Shown: positions 26,237 to 36,300 of the stretch, one piece after another
Layout of the letters: each line of letters opens with the position of its first letter
How positions within the stretch are numbered: the stretch's first letter is position 1
Assembly (NCBI GenBank): GCA_948567375.1
Contig: OX419756.1
Location: forward strand, 72,740,333-72,804,332
Direction of reading: 5' to 3'
DNA length: 64,000 bases
From: Lunularia cruciata
Taxonomy: Eukaryota; Streptophyta; Marchantiopsida; Lunulariales; Lunulariaceae
Notes under the pieces: model-generated
The model's database searches: none
What the model saw: only the letters and a program-made list of their open reading frames with translations
What the model was told of the DNA's origin: nothing
Made by a program: the position numbers and the translations under genes

Positions 26237-26550
26237 GTGTTGAAATTGCAATGCCAAGAGGGAGGACTCCAAGAAGTGCATTACACAACATTTTTGGACT
26301 GGTTCCTATTGAGAGATTTGGTTGCAAATGGATACTTAGCAAGATACTATGTGTATCTTACATTCAAGGCTTTTTCTTCAGATGATGGGTATCCTTGTAG
26401 AACCAACATGTTGCCCCAAGATTGTACATGGACATTTGGTTCTCAACACCAAGACAAAGTTGAGGAGATTTGGTTTGGAATACTACAATTAGGATGAGTT
26501 AGCCTTTTTGTCCATTACTATAGAGGTAGGGAGTTTATAGGAGCAGTTGA
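26237..26550 (+). pseudogene. Unrecognised decayed coding sequence, cut by element C
   Basis: An open frame reads FLDWFLLRDLVANGYLARYY ... MLPQDCTWTFGSQHQDKVEE, protein-like in composition but of no family I recognise. If element C and one copy of its 5-bp target duplication are removed, another frame continues from about 26490 into 32187-32410 (SITIEVGSL, then EQLRYLNGCQFKVTYLG and an acidic tail EDREDEYESVDDGENEDGE), with in-frame TAG codons. It looks like an old gene or transposon protein that was already decaying, or decayed after C inserted. Confidence 0.4.
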
Positions 26551-26976
26551 TGTAAAAGACCAAATCCAAGGAGAGAAATAGGAGAATGAAAACTCACATT
26601 GGGACACTTGAATGAGGGAAAGCTCCAAATGCCTAGCATGAGCTTTGGCTTTGGTATTTATAGGTAGCATACAAGGCCCTTGAGAAGCTTCTCAAGAAGT
26701 TTCCTCAAGCTGCTTTCTTAGAGTGCAAGCCAAGTTAACTAAGAGGCTTCTCAAGAAGCTTCCTTCTAGAAGCCGCCTACTTGGCATGCAAGCTAAGCTA
26801 GTTAGAAGCTTCTAGAAGCTTCCTTCTAGAAGCTACTTACTTGAGGTGCAAGTTAAGCTAGCCGAGAAGCTTCCCAAGAAGCTTCTTAGATACTTCCAGA
26901 ATATTCTAGGCTAATTTGTCTTATGTGCTACTTTGTAAGCCCGACTAACTTTGTCGCTAAATTCGATATTGTTACA
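26551..26976 (-). repeat. Element C 3' LTR
   Basis: 426 bp, TGTAAAAGACC...ATTGTTACA on +. On the element's sense strand it has CTATAAATACC (complement of 26652-26662) as TATA box and, upstream of that, a dense run of GAAGCTTC palindromes including the heat shock elements listed separately. Confidence 0.93.
26805..26906 (-). promoter_or_regulatory. Perfect heat shock elements in C 3' LTR
   Basis: GAAGCTTCTAGAAGCTTC (26805-26822) is four alternating GAA/TTC units at exact 5-bp phase. TTCCAGAATATTC (26894-26906) is a three-unit element. They lie about 150 and 240 bp upstream of the TATA box in the sense direction, the usual place for heat shock factor sites. Binding is inference. Confidence 0.6.
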
Positions 26977-26988
26977 TATTCCCCCGCC
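26977..26988 (-). other. Polypurine tract of element C
   Basis: TATTCCCCCGCC on +, a purine-rich run with five G on the sense strand immediately before the 3' LTR; primer for plus-strand DNA synthesis. Confidence 0.8.
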
Positions 26989-27015
26989 GCTAGTTGGTGA
27001 CATCCTCATCGCCAA

Positions 27016-27195
27016 TTAAGCTTCAAATTCCTGGATGGCCATCTGTGCATTCTGGAGGTGAGAAAGAGGTTCCCAAGTAGCATCATGAAGGAGATACGCT
27101 TTCCACAAGACCTTGTACTCCGTATGTTGGCAACGGCCTTGTTGAATATGGCGATATGCAAGGATACAATCAACTTTGTACTCCTCATGATCATT
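27016..27195 (-). pseudogene. Element C chromodomain
   Basis: On the minus strand one frame reads EEYKVDCILAYRHI ... EYKVLWKAY ... DATWEPLSHLQNAQ ... IQEFE, the three-strand and terminal-helix pattern of a chromodomain (aromatic residues Y, W and W at the methyl-lysine cage positions). Chromodomains at the integrase C terminus direct chromoviruses to marked chromatin. This stretch is intact; it is called pseudogene because the upstream pol is broken. Confidence 0.8.
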
Positions 27196-27199
27196 GATA

Positions 27200-28486
27200 A
27201 GGATAAGACAAGGGGGAGGTTGGACTCAAGAAGAAAAGGATGAGGGGTTAGGAAAAAGGGTTTCAACTTGGAAACATGAAAGACAGGATGGATACGCATG
27301 TGACAAGGCAAGGCAAGTCGATAAGCAATAGGAGAGACAATTTGGGTGATATCAAAGGGTCCTATCCAATTAGGAGCAACTTTACAAACTTGGGTATCAA
27401 GTGGGAGAGGGAGGTTACTAGAGGATAGCATGAATTTATCACCAACTTCAAAGGTGAGATCACAATGATGGTGGTCCGCATATTATTTTTGGCAATTCTG
27501 AGCAACAAGGAGGTGAGACTTGCTTGTTAGAGAGATTGGGATATAATGGTCAAGAATGTGGAAGTATGAGGAACCTGAGATGGAGGGAGAGTAAGAAGAG
27601 AATCTAGAACAAGCAGATCGTGGCCAAAATTGAGAAAGATAGGAGAAAATCCAATGCTTACCTGTTTGGAATTGTTGTAGGTAAATTTAACAACAACAAG
27701 ACATTCATCCCAATTGGTATGGTGGACTTTGACAAAGGCACACAACATATCCTCCAATGTACAATTTGCACGTTTGGTTTGTCCATCAATTTGAGGATGA
27801 TAGGCCGTGGACAAAGCAAGCTTGGTGTCGAGTATCTGGAAGAGTGTTTGCCAAAACTTCTCGGTAAATCAAGGATCACGGTTGGAGATGAGTACACGTG
27901 GCATGGCATCCCATGATGCTTGAAGAAATTGTCAAAGTATATTTGCACTAAGGTTAGAGCATCCACGGTATCATAAGTTGGTGCCAAGTGGATTTGCTAT
28001 TAAGCTTATCCACAAACACCACGATTACAATGTGTCCTTGTTTTATCTTTGGCAAGGATGTGATGAGATCAAAACTCACATGCTCCCAGCAAGCGGATAG
28101 AATGGCAAGTGGTTAAAGGAGTCCACTCGGCTTTTGGTTGCTGGCCTTGTTACGTTTGCATCTCTCACATGATTGGATAAATTCTTGAACATCTTGTGTC
28201 ATGTTGGATCACCGCCATTGACGTTGGAGGGTACCCAAGGTCTTGTCCACACCCATGTGACCAACAATGGATAAATCATGGCTTCTTGAAGGCGCATAAG
28301 TCAAAGATCACCTTTGGCTAGAACATAGATCCGGTCCGCATGGAATAGAAGGCATTCCTTGAAGGAGAAGGTGTTGTAGTCCTTGTCACATGTTTTTAGT
28401 TGACCATGTACCATTTGGAAGAAAGGATCTTGTTGTAGAGCTAACCAAAACTTGTTATGGACCTTGGGGTCAATTGATATCGTCAT
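27200..28486 (-). pseudogene. Element C integrase
   Basis: Pieces in several frames: an N-terminal part (28486-28301, SIDPKVHNKFWLALQQDPFF), a core part with MSTAYHPQIDGQTKRANCTL (27814-27527; the position after GQT usually has E before R, here K), and the C-terminal IHPVFHVSKLKPFF block (in 27431-27006) before the chromodomain. Frameshifts and stops separate the catalytic motifs, and the expected DxE spacing cannot be read in a single frame. Confidence 0.8.
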
Positions 28487-28489
28487 AAT

Positions 28490-29080
28490 TGCTGCCGCGA
28501 TGAGAGGAAGAGACTTGAAATTAGGTCGTTATGATAGAGCATCAAGGATGACATGGAACCAACCTGATTTGTACTCAAGTTTGATGTTGAACAATTGGAG
28601 TTGCTCTTCCTATCGATAATGTCGACTCTTCATGTGCTCCAGGTGTAAGGTATGCAACAATGGCTTGTGATCAGTTCGCATGATCACTTGTTTCCCCAAG
28701 AGATAATGCCTCCTTACCTTGGTGGCATATACCATTGCAAGTTGTTCTTGATCTCAAGTAGAGTAATTTCTTTCAGTTGTATTTCATCGGCAAGACACAA
28801 AGGCAATGGGATGTAGTCCATTTGGGAATTCTTGTTGCAACATAGCTCCAATTGTAAAGTTAGAAGCATCAAAATCAGCCACATAAGGTAGTTGAGTATC
28901 ATATGGTTGAAGAATGGGTCTTGAAGACACCATATGCTTTAACATCTAGAATGCTTCTTCATGCTTGGTGTTCCATTGGAAGCTCAAGTTCTTTCCCAAG
29001 AGGTCAATCAATGGTGCAGCCATGTGAGCATAATAGTGGATAAACCGCCGGTAAAAATTGGCCAATCCATTGAATGCTTG
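28490..29080 (-). pseudogene. Element C RNase H
   Basis: Readable blocks on the minus strand: YVADFDASNFTIGAMLQQ, then NYSTRDQEQLAMVYATKVRR and MRTDHKPLLHTL, the catalytic DAS and TDHKPL motifs of the gypsy RNase H. At least one stop (in FVSCR*NTTERN) breaks it. Confidence 0.8.
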
Positions 29081-29083
29081 TAC

Positions 29084-29752
29084 TTATGTAGCATCCTTTG
29101 GGGTAGGGCAATCAATAATGGCCTTTATCTTCTCTTCTTCCATCTTGATCCCCTCTAATGAGATCTTATGACCCAAGAAGGTAACCTCCTTCTGCCAAAA
29201 GGCACACTTCGACTTCTTGTAGTAAAATTTCCATTGTTGTAGTTGTCTTAGGACTTCTTGCGCATGATTCACGTGCTCTGCCTCTGTCTTGCTATAGATT
29301 AAGATATCATCCAAGAACACCATCACTAACCAATCCAATATTCCATCCAACACCCGATGCATCTGATCCATGAAGACTACTGGGGCATTAGTGAGTCCAA
29401 AAGGTAAAACTCTCCACTCAAAATACCCATATATTGTGCAAAAGGTAGTCTTTTGCACATCCTCTCTATCAATTAGAATTTGCCAATAGCCGCTGCAAAG
29501 ATCCAACTTGGAAAAGTAACATGCTCCACTTAGTTGATCAAGCAAGTCATCAATCCAAGGCAAGGGATATGCATTCTTCACGGTTTGCTTATTGAGCCCA
29601 CGGTAATCAATATAGAAACAAAGTCCTCCATCCTTCTTTGGAACAAATAGTACCGGTGCTCTCCAAGGAGAGGTACTATGTTGTATGAAGTCCTTCTCCA
29701 GCAACTCTATAAGTATTGTTTGCAACTCCCCAACTCCTTTGGTGAGAGCCAA
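29084..29752 (-). pseudogene. Element C reverse transcriptase
   Basis: 222 aa uninterrupted, covering most of the polymerase domain: SPWRAPVLFVPKKDG, YRGLNKQTVKNAYPLPWIDD, SKLDLCSGYWQI, LPFGLTNAP and the catalytic FLDDILIYS with both aspartates. One frameshift separates it from the protease-linker region upstream. All key polymerase residues I can check are present; the polyprotein as a whole is broken. The sequence resembles plant chromovirus RT. Confidence 0.9.
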
Positions 29753-30154
29753 TAGATTGGTCTATTCACTAGAGTACTCCTTGGAAATAACTCAATCTTG
29801 AAGGGCATACCTTGATTAGAGGGTAATCCCTTTGGCAGATCCTCTAGAAACACATCCGCAAACTCTTGAACTATCTGATCAACCATTGCTTGATGAGGCT
29901 CTTGGCCTTCCTTAGATTGTTCTTGTGCCATCGGTTTGATCCACATCGTGAATATAGACTTATCTTCCTCCAAAGCTTGCTCTATGGCTGCTTTACTAAC
30001 AAACTTCCCTTCCAATGACTCATCTCTCTTCCAAGCTTGCTCCATGGTTGCCTTCTTGGCAAACTTCCCATCTTGGGACCCATCTCCCATCGAGGTTTGC
30101 TCTATGGCTACCTTCTCGACAAACTTCCTATCTTGGGACTGACTATTCTTAGGT
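29707..30154 (-). pseudogene. Element C protease-RT linker with 60-bp repeats
   Basis: A frame encodes about three tandem 20-residue units of the pattern DGKF.KKA..EQA......S. The DNA repeats with exact 60-bp period (GCTTGCTCTATGGCTGC at about 29975, again near 30035 and 30095 with changes). It continues into FADVFLEDLPKGLP, the usual start of the gypsy RT region. The homologous place in element D has a single unit. Confidence 0.8.
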
Positions 30155-30219
30155 ATCTTACTCAGAGGTGCCAGACAACCTAATAGGAAATTCCTACCTT
30201 GGTGTTGTACTTGAATTTG

Positions 30220-30489
30220 TCATCGGGTCCAATCAAATTGAACCTTATGAAGTTCAAGCCAAGGTAGACCTAGAATGATATCATAATGTAGAGGTGCCAG
30301 TACAAACCTCATACACTCCAAATACTCCTTCCCAATCTTGAAGGTAAAAGGATACAAGGTGTGGAATGCAAAACCCTTTCTACCATCTGTCATCATCAAA
30401 CTACTTCCAATCACTGGCTTGATAGGAATACCCAATTCCTTTGCTACTTGCATAGACATGCAATTCTTTGAACTTCTAGAATCAAGCAA
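30220..30489 (-). pseudogene. Element C aspartic protease
   Basis: Retropepsin-like: MLDSRSSKNCMS, where the catalytic motif normally reads DSGSS/DSGAS, with Gly changed to Arg (a single transition could do this), and DIILGLPWLELH, the conserved ILG loop. The substitution next to the catalytic Asp would probably inactivate it. Confidence 0.8.
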
Positions 30490-30599
30490 AATCCTACAAC
30501 CTCAATCAGATATTGTAACTTGCAAGTGAAGCAAACTTGCATAGGTCAAGCCTTCAATCCCATTGGAACTAATCAAGCTCCCAATAGGTGGCTCCAAAT

Positions 30600-31740
30600 C
30601 TCCTACTTGGGTTCCTCATTTCCTTGATCATTCTGCTCCACAACCTCCACTTGGGCAACTTGTCGAGTTTGTCCATTCTTGAGTGGACATTCAACAATGC
30701 AATGCCGCACTTGGCGACAATAAAAACAACCACCATTTTGTTGTAGCTTCTCTCTATCTACCATGCCAAGTGATCTTTGTTGAATGGCATCAATCTCCAT
30801 TGGTGATGGCTCCTCCAGTTGTGTGTAGTGTATTGGTAGGCTCTATGGAGGTCAAGGTCAAGACCAAGTTGTTGCCACCAAGGAATCAAAATGTTTGGCC
30901 AACCGCATGGCTTCCTCCAAGTGTTGTGGCTCTCGCATGGTTACCTCTAATTTGGTTCTTGCCTTCAAGCCCCTCACAAATCGATCCAGAGCTTCACCTT
31001 CGAATATATTTGGAATTTGCATGATGGTGTTTTGGAACTGCGTAATGTAACTTCTTACAGAGCTAATCTATTTCAATTTTTCCAACTTATCCCATGCAGC
31101 TTGTGTGGCATTTATAGCTTGGAACTGACTAATTATTGCGCTCTTGAATTCTTCCCATGTCAAGATTGGTGCAACAATTTGTCTTTCTGCTCTCTCCACT
31201 TTGAATTCCCACCATAGCTTTGCTATTCCATCCAATTGGCTAGAAGCCAAGAGAATCTATTTTTGCTCGTCTTGTAGATTGGTAGCTTCAAAATTCTCCA
31301 CTACACCTAGAAGATTCTTGCCTTCAAATACCTTGGGTTTAGGGAATCTAATCTGATCTTCTCCTTCTCAAATTGGTACTCTCTCCACTTGCTCTTGTCG
31401 TCGAAGATCTCGTTCATCCAACAATTGAGTGAGGTGCTCGATTTGTTGTTGCATAGCAAGGATACCATCAAGTATTGCCGCCATGGTTGCTACTCTATCA
31501 CACCACTCCCAATCTATCTAATTTATTTACACATAGAAACAACATGTCCATCATTCTCCATAAGTTACAACTAGAAGCACCAAGGGTTCCTCAGATATAG
31601 TGATCATATGCAAAAAATATTGTCCAAAGTACGAGGTGATGAATTGTGTGAAATAATGCTTGGGTAGTACTTGGATGCAAAAATCCCAATGGTTTGGTGG
31701 AAGTGGATTTGGTGGCTCATAAATTCCATCCATCCTATTC
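30600..31740 (-). pseudogene. Element C gag with zinc knuckle
   Basis: Begins shortly after the primer site with a frame reading MDGIYEPPNPLPPNHWDF. Then a capsid-like part (31250-31068, LDGIAKLWWEFKVERA ... WEEFKSAIISQF) and a nucleocapsid knuckle CFYCRQVRHCIVEC (CX2CX4HX4C; in 30800-30603). Several stops interrupt it. Confidence 0.8.
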
Positions 31741-31742
31741 CT

Positions 31743-31754
31743 GCTCTGATACCA
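31743..31754 (-). other. Primer binding site, initiator Met tRNA (element C)
   Basis: Complement reads TGGTATCAGAGC, all 12 bases matching the plant initiator-methionine tRNA primer site, one base inside the 5' LTR. Confidence 0.93.
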
Positions 31755-31755
31755 A

Positions 31756-32181
31756 TGTAAAAGACCAAATCCAAGGAGAGAAATAGGAGAATGGAAACTC
31801 ACATTGGGACACTTGAATGAGAGAAAACTCCAAATGCCTAGCATGAGCTTTGGCTTTGGTATTTATAGGTAGCATACAAGGCACTTGAGAAGCTTCTCAA
31901 GAAGCTTCCTCAAGCCGCTTTCTTAGAGTGCAAGCCAAGTTAACTAGGAGGCTTCTCAAGAAGTTTCCTTCTAGAAATCATCTACTTGGTGTGCAAGCTA
32001 AGCTAGTTGGAAGCTTCTAGAAGCTTCCTTCTAGAAGCTACTTACTTGAGGTGCAAGCTAAGCTAGTCGAGAAGCTTCCCAAGAAGCTTCCCAGATACTT
32101 CTAGAATATTCTAGGCTAATTTGTCTTATATGCTACTTCGTAAGCCCGACTAATTTCGTCGCTAAACTCCATATTGTTATA
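31756..32181 (-). repeat. Element C 5' LTR
   Basis: 426 bp, same length as its partner. TATA box CTATAAATACC on the sense strand (complement of 31858-31868). The outer end reads ATTGTTATA in place of ATTGTTACA (one transition). Confidence 0.93.
32010..32111 (-). promoter_or_regulatory. Perfect heat shock elements in C 5' LTR
   Basis: GAAGCTTCTAGAAGCTTC (32010-32027, four units) and TTCTAGAATATTC (32099-32111, three units), both intact and upstream of the TATA box that would start the element's genomic RNA. Confidence 0.6.
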
Positions 32182-32186
32182 GTTGA

Positions 32187-33665
32187 GGTATCTTAATGGA
32201 TGCCAGTTCAAGGTCACCTATCTTGGGCAGATTCTCACTCACTTCTTTTTGGAGAGAAGAGACATTTTTGAGGAGGATATGTCCAACTTGAATGAGGGAG
32301 AGGAGTAGATTATACACAATAGAGAAGGTAATGATGTTGAGGATAGAGAAGATGAGTATGAGAGTGTGGATGATGGAGAGAATGAGGACGGTGAGCAGTT
32401 AACAATTCAAATTTGGTGTATTTTGTATGTTGTTTTTGTTGGAAAACATACAAGCTATTTATTGTATATACCTTTTTTGGATTTAATAAAAGAAGTTGTA
32501 TTACATATATAATTGATATATATTTGGATTAATCAATGAGCTTTTAAATTAATTAATGAAAAAAAAATTAGTTTGACTGGATGGATGACTAAATGTTACC
32601 TTTTTTCACAAGTGTTTGACCAATTTGTGTTGGGACACATGCATTATCCATAGTGAGGTTAAGGAGTGATGGTCTCTCCGGGAGTTCCTTATACATCTTC
32701 ATCCCTTGAGATAGAGCCTTCTCCTTCCCCCTATCTTCCCCTTCCCCTTCACCTTAGAGGACCCCTTCACCCTCTCCTTCCTCTCACGTTCTAAGTCCCT
32801 ACCTCTAGCCTTGTCCATCAACATAGAGTTTGTATTAGATGATTGTGGCCAAGTGGCAGAGGAGCGAGAGAGACACATTGGTCAGCATAAGAGTATATTT
32901 GATAGCTTAGAAGAGTAGGAGAGACTCCTTTGTGAGCAAGAGGATACTCTTGCTACAAAAGAGGAGATGAATTTGACATTTGCTAAGACAAAGATGGAGG
33001 GAGAGTAGAGGTTGGCTGACTTGAACTTGGATATCCTAGGTCCCATAGCCATGATTAAGGATTATAGGGTCTAGTTACAAAACAAAAATGTCTTCTATAT
33101 GACCTTCTAGTTGTCTCTATCAAGGGCTCATCCCTGGATGAAAAAGTGTGGAGCCTGTGGTGGTCATCAAGCCCATTTAGGATTCCATGTGATGTATACC
33201 AATACCAATTTGAGGATGTAATTACATGTGGACTTCAAGCTACAACTACTTTAGCTCCCGCTTCAACTTCTTCAACTTCAGCTCTAGCTTCAATTCCGCA
33301 TAGTGACTAGCTCTTTGCATGTATAGAAATTTGTACCATGATGCTATATTATATGTACATTTTTATGATTCCATATGTATATACATTTCCCTTAATTTCA
33401 TTCTCACACCTTGTGCTCATCATGTGAACATGAATCTTGTGCTCATATGTAAACTCTTGAAGTATTGTACACCAATAAGTCAAGCATTGAGTGCACCAAG
33501 CACCTACAACACCCACTAGGCACCATTGAGCACTATCACATGCCTTTCTAAGGTTTGGTTGGGTGCCAACAAGCACCAACACCATTTGAAGTTTAGTCAA
33601 GCACCGATAAGCACCAATGTGTGCCTTTTAAACGTTTTTTTGGCACCTTCTTGAGGTGTGCTCAA
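32187..33665 (+). other. Decayed coding-like sequence and spacer right of C
   Basis: 32187-32410 continues the frame interrupted by C and ends in an acidic tail. At about 32850-33060 a further frame reads ERERHIGQHKSIFDSLEE and ERLLCEQEDTLATKEEMNL, a likely coiled coil, with TAG codons inside. I recognise no family; it may belong to the same dead gene. Confidence 0.35.
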
Positions 33666-34268
33666 TGTAATGTTCTGAGGATAAGAGAACCACTAAGAGA
33701 AACACAAGAGAGGAAACACAAGACTTCAGCTCTTAATACTCCAATGTCCCCAAAGGAGCACCTTGTCCTTATTATATAGTAAGGAGGATTCCCTCAAAAG
33801 GAGCTCCACCTTTGGATCAAATACATGGATTGGTGATATATTAGCAAGCTCCAATTTTAGATTAGTTGTATGGATAGATGACATATTGTTCCTAGTCCTA
33901 TCTGGTTGGTCAAATTTTTTTGACCAAAAGGAATATTTAGAGAATCTTCTTATAGGAAGCTCAAAATAGTATGGATAAGGTACTCTTGAAAAGCTCTCAA
34001 TGAGACAAACATGGATGTTTGTCTCATTGTATAGAAAGGCAATGCCTTTCTATACAAAGGAGGAGGGGGTAATCATTCCATTTTTAGGCCTAAACAAAAT
34101 TGGCTCTAAATTTTTTAATGTGTTTTTGGCCTTTGTCCTATTAGTGGAAGTACTCTTATAGTGACACCTCTATCTTTATTAGACCATCATATATAACATC
34201 CTTCTAGATATTACCAAGCCAATTTCTACTTCTATCTATTTATAATATATCTAGCTAATGGTATTACA
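33666..34268 (-). mobile_element. Solo LTR, family A
   Basis: 603 bp, TGTAATG...GGTATTACA, antisense orientation, with flanks CTCAA/TTCAA (4 of 5 bases). It lacks most of the homopolymer region of other copies. It sits inside sequence related to the 25.7 kb minisatellite. Confidence 0.8.
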
Positions 34269-34702
34269 TTCAAGCGTTGTCAAGTGCCAATGCATACCTT
34301 TTTGTGGATTGGTACACTTTCAAGGTTTGCTTATTGTCGTTGAGTGTTCTCAAGCACTATGATGCTACGTTTTGGAGTTTTATTATTATCAAGCATTTTT
34401 AAACCCTCCACTTATAAACAATCAAGCATTCATGCAATAAAGTACATAATATCATTGATTACACAATTGTGGAACAAGAAAGTTCACACAAACTTTGGTT
34501 ATGAATCTTGAACGTTACATGGAAGTGCCTTTATTGCTATCATTTATGAGTTGGTACATGGTGTTTTGGCTCATGACTAAAATGAGTAACACAAGGCTAG
34601 TTTTCCTTGTCAACTTGAATAAGAACTTTAAAGTTCCTCTAGAGTTTTGTCTTCCTTGCAAGAGACACATTTTAATTTCATTAATACACTTGGACTCTAA
34701 AC

Positions 34703-36300
34703 TCATCTCCTTGAATTGGTACCTATTAGCTCTTGCTTTCCTCTTATCATCCTAAATCTCTTCTCAATTTCTAGTTTCATTTTCTCAATCTCTAATCTAA
34801 CACGCTCAATTTCTATTTTCATTAGATTCTTCTCTCTTTTCCTCATGTTAATGGCTTCTTGTTCAACTAATTGTAAGAGATTTTGTATTGTTGCCTTCAA
34901 CATGGTGATCTTTGCTAAATCATGAGATAGACATATGCTTGAAAAAATTCTTGATATTCCCTTTACTATTGCATCGTTCTTCTTCTTTGGGTCATATTCT
35001 CCTTCCTTGTCAATGATAGCTCTTCCAACCCATCCCCTATTTATACTAGTGGAGGTGGTGCAATGAAAGTTGACTCCTCTTGTGGGCCTACTTGTATTCT
35101 ATTTTCCAAGCCCTCCATATAAACATTAGCTAAACCTTCCCTTCCTTAAATTTTTGAGACAAAATTTGGGCATGAGTCAAGAAGCACCACCTCTGGAGGA
35201 GAGGGAAATTGAGAGCCATGCAATATAGTTTGTTCACACTTAAGAACCTCTTCCACCCCATAGCCTATACCTTTGTATGAATAGAAGTTTAAATCTCCTA
35301 AAATTACCATAGCAATTGGCATAGTGTTTGCATGACTCCCAAATATGGCTTCCATTCTAGCAAAATGTGTACACATTCCATTTAATTTTTCATCTATGGT
35401 TCTCTATCCCTTTGTAATACCAAGAGCTAGCCATATGATCTAGATGTGAAATTCAGTCTGGTAACATCTGGAATAATGTTATACATGATGGTCAAAATAG
35501 ATCAGATAGAAGTATCTCCAAAAGAATACTTCTACTAAAAGGGCAAAAACCAAAATAGACTTGAAAACCTTAAAACCAATAGCTAGACATATAATTTAAA
35601 AGTGAGAATTGGTTGGGTAACATCTAGAAGGATGTTACAGATGATGGACTAAATAGATTAGAAAGAGGTAGCACCAAAAGGGGAATTCTACTAATAGAGT
35701 AGGAACCAAAATATACCTGATCTTTGAAGGCAATTTTGGAGGCCTAAACGGATGAATTAGGCCTAAAAAATGTGCAGATGCCCCCCCCCCCAAATGAAGG
35801 AAATGCAGGCCTTCCCTCCCCCTTGGTTTTTCTCATCAAGAGCTTTCCAACGGTACCTCACCCATGTGATTTTGAGATTCCTATAGGAACATTCTCTAGA
35901 AGATTCCTTTTGGTCAAAGCTTGTTTGACCAACCAGATAGGACCAGGACTAACATGTCACCCATCCAAGTAAGTAATCCAAGGTGGAGCTTGCTGACATC
36001 ACCTATCTGTGTGCCTAATCCTATGGTGGAGCTTCCTTGGACAAGATCCTCTTTGTCTACATAATAAAGAGAAGGTGCTCCTTTGGGGCATCGGATAATT
36101 GAGTGTGAAATCTGTGCTTTCTCTCTTCTCTTGTCCTCAAAGTATTACACCTTTCCATACTCTTTCTCCATGATCCATTCTCTAGTTGACTTAATTTTCA
36201 ACTCCCAAGCTTCCTTGTAAGATTTTGTGTGTTTCTCAACCACTTTTGGTCTAGTTGATCACATGTTATAGAAGCTAGAAATCCTTACTCCTCCCAAACC
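34703..36300 (-). pseudogene. Myb/SANT-like (trihelix-type) gene fragment cut by a solo LTR
   Basis: Read on the minus strand: KHTKSYKEAWELKIKSTREW (before the LTR), then after removing the LTR at 35413-36149 and a 4-bp duplication (AAGG) the frame runs on through TIDEKLNGMCTHFARMEAIF and, after a gap, a C-terminal coiled coil EKNLMKIEIERVRLEIEKMK (34903-34703). A K..Y...W.....TG/W...M..IFG pattern followed by a charged coiled coil is typical of plant Myb/SANT-like and Harbinger-associated DNA-binding proteins; this similarity is from memory. An in-frame TAG close to the junction and other stops make it a pseudogene. Confidence 0.4.
35413..36149 (+). mobile_element. Solo LTR, family A
   Basis: 737 bp, TGTAATACC...AGTATTACA in sense orientation, flanked by CCTT on both sides. 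Contains a C homopolymer (about 35781-35790) and a TATA region near 36060 (ATAATAAAGAG). It interrupts the Myb/SANT-like frame. Confidence 0.85.

Larger units (their letters stand above)
26551..32181 (-). mobile_element. Element C: complete chromodomain Ty3/gypsy retrotransposon
   Basis: 5,631 bp, bounded by two 426-bp LTRs and a perfect GTTGA target duplication (26546-26550 and 32182-32186). In its sense (minus) direction the order is LTR, initiator-Met tRNA primer site, gag with zinc knuckle, aspartic protease, reverse transcriptase, RNase H, integrase, chromodomain, purine tract, LTR. The terminal chromodomain makes it a chromovirus. The two LTRs differ at about 27 of 426 positions by my count (about 6%), nearly all transitions, so it is neither very recent nor ancient. 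Stops and frameshifts in gag and pol mean it is not autonomous now. It inserted into an older decayed coding sequence. Confidence 0.93.

Noticed and set aside
27058..27916. Plus-strand frames inside element C, such as 27620-27916
   Set aside because: They are antisense shadows of the integrase on the minus strand.
35820..35920. Heat shock element in family A LTRs (GAACATTCTCTAGAAGATTCC)
   Set aside because: GAA/TTC units are not in 5-bp phase across the middle, unlike family C.
33666..36149. Two family A LTRs as ends of one element
   Set aside because: They are in opposite orientation and the DNA between has no gag-pol; two solo LTRs fit better.
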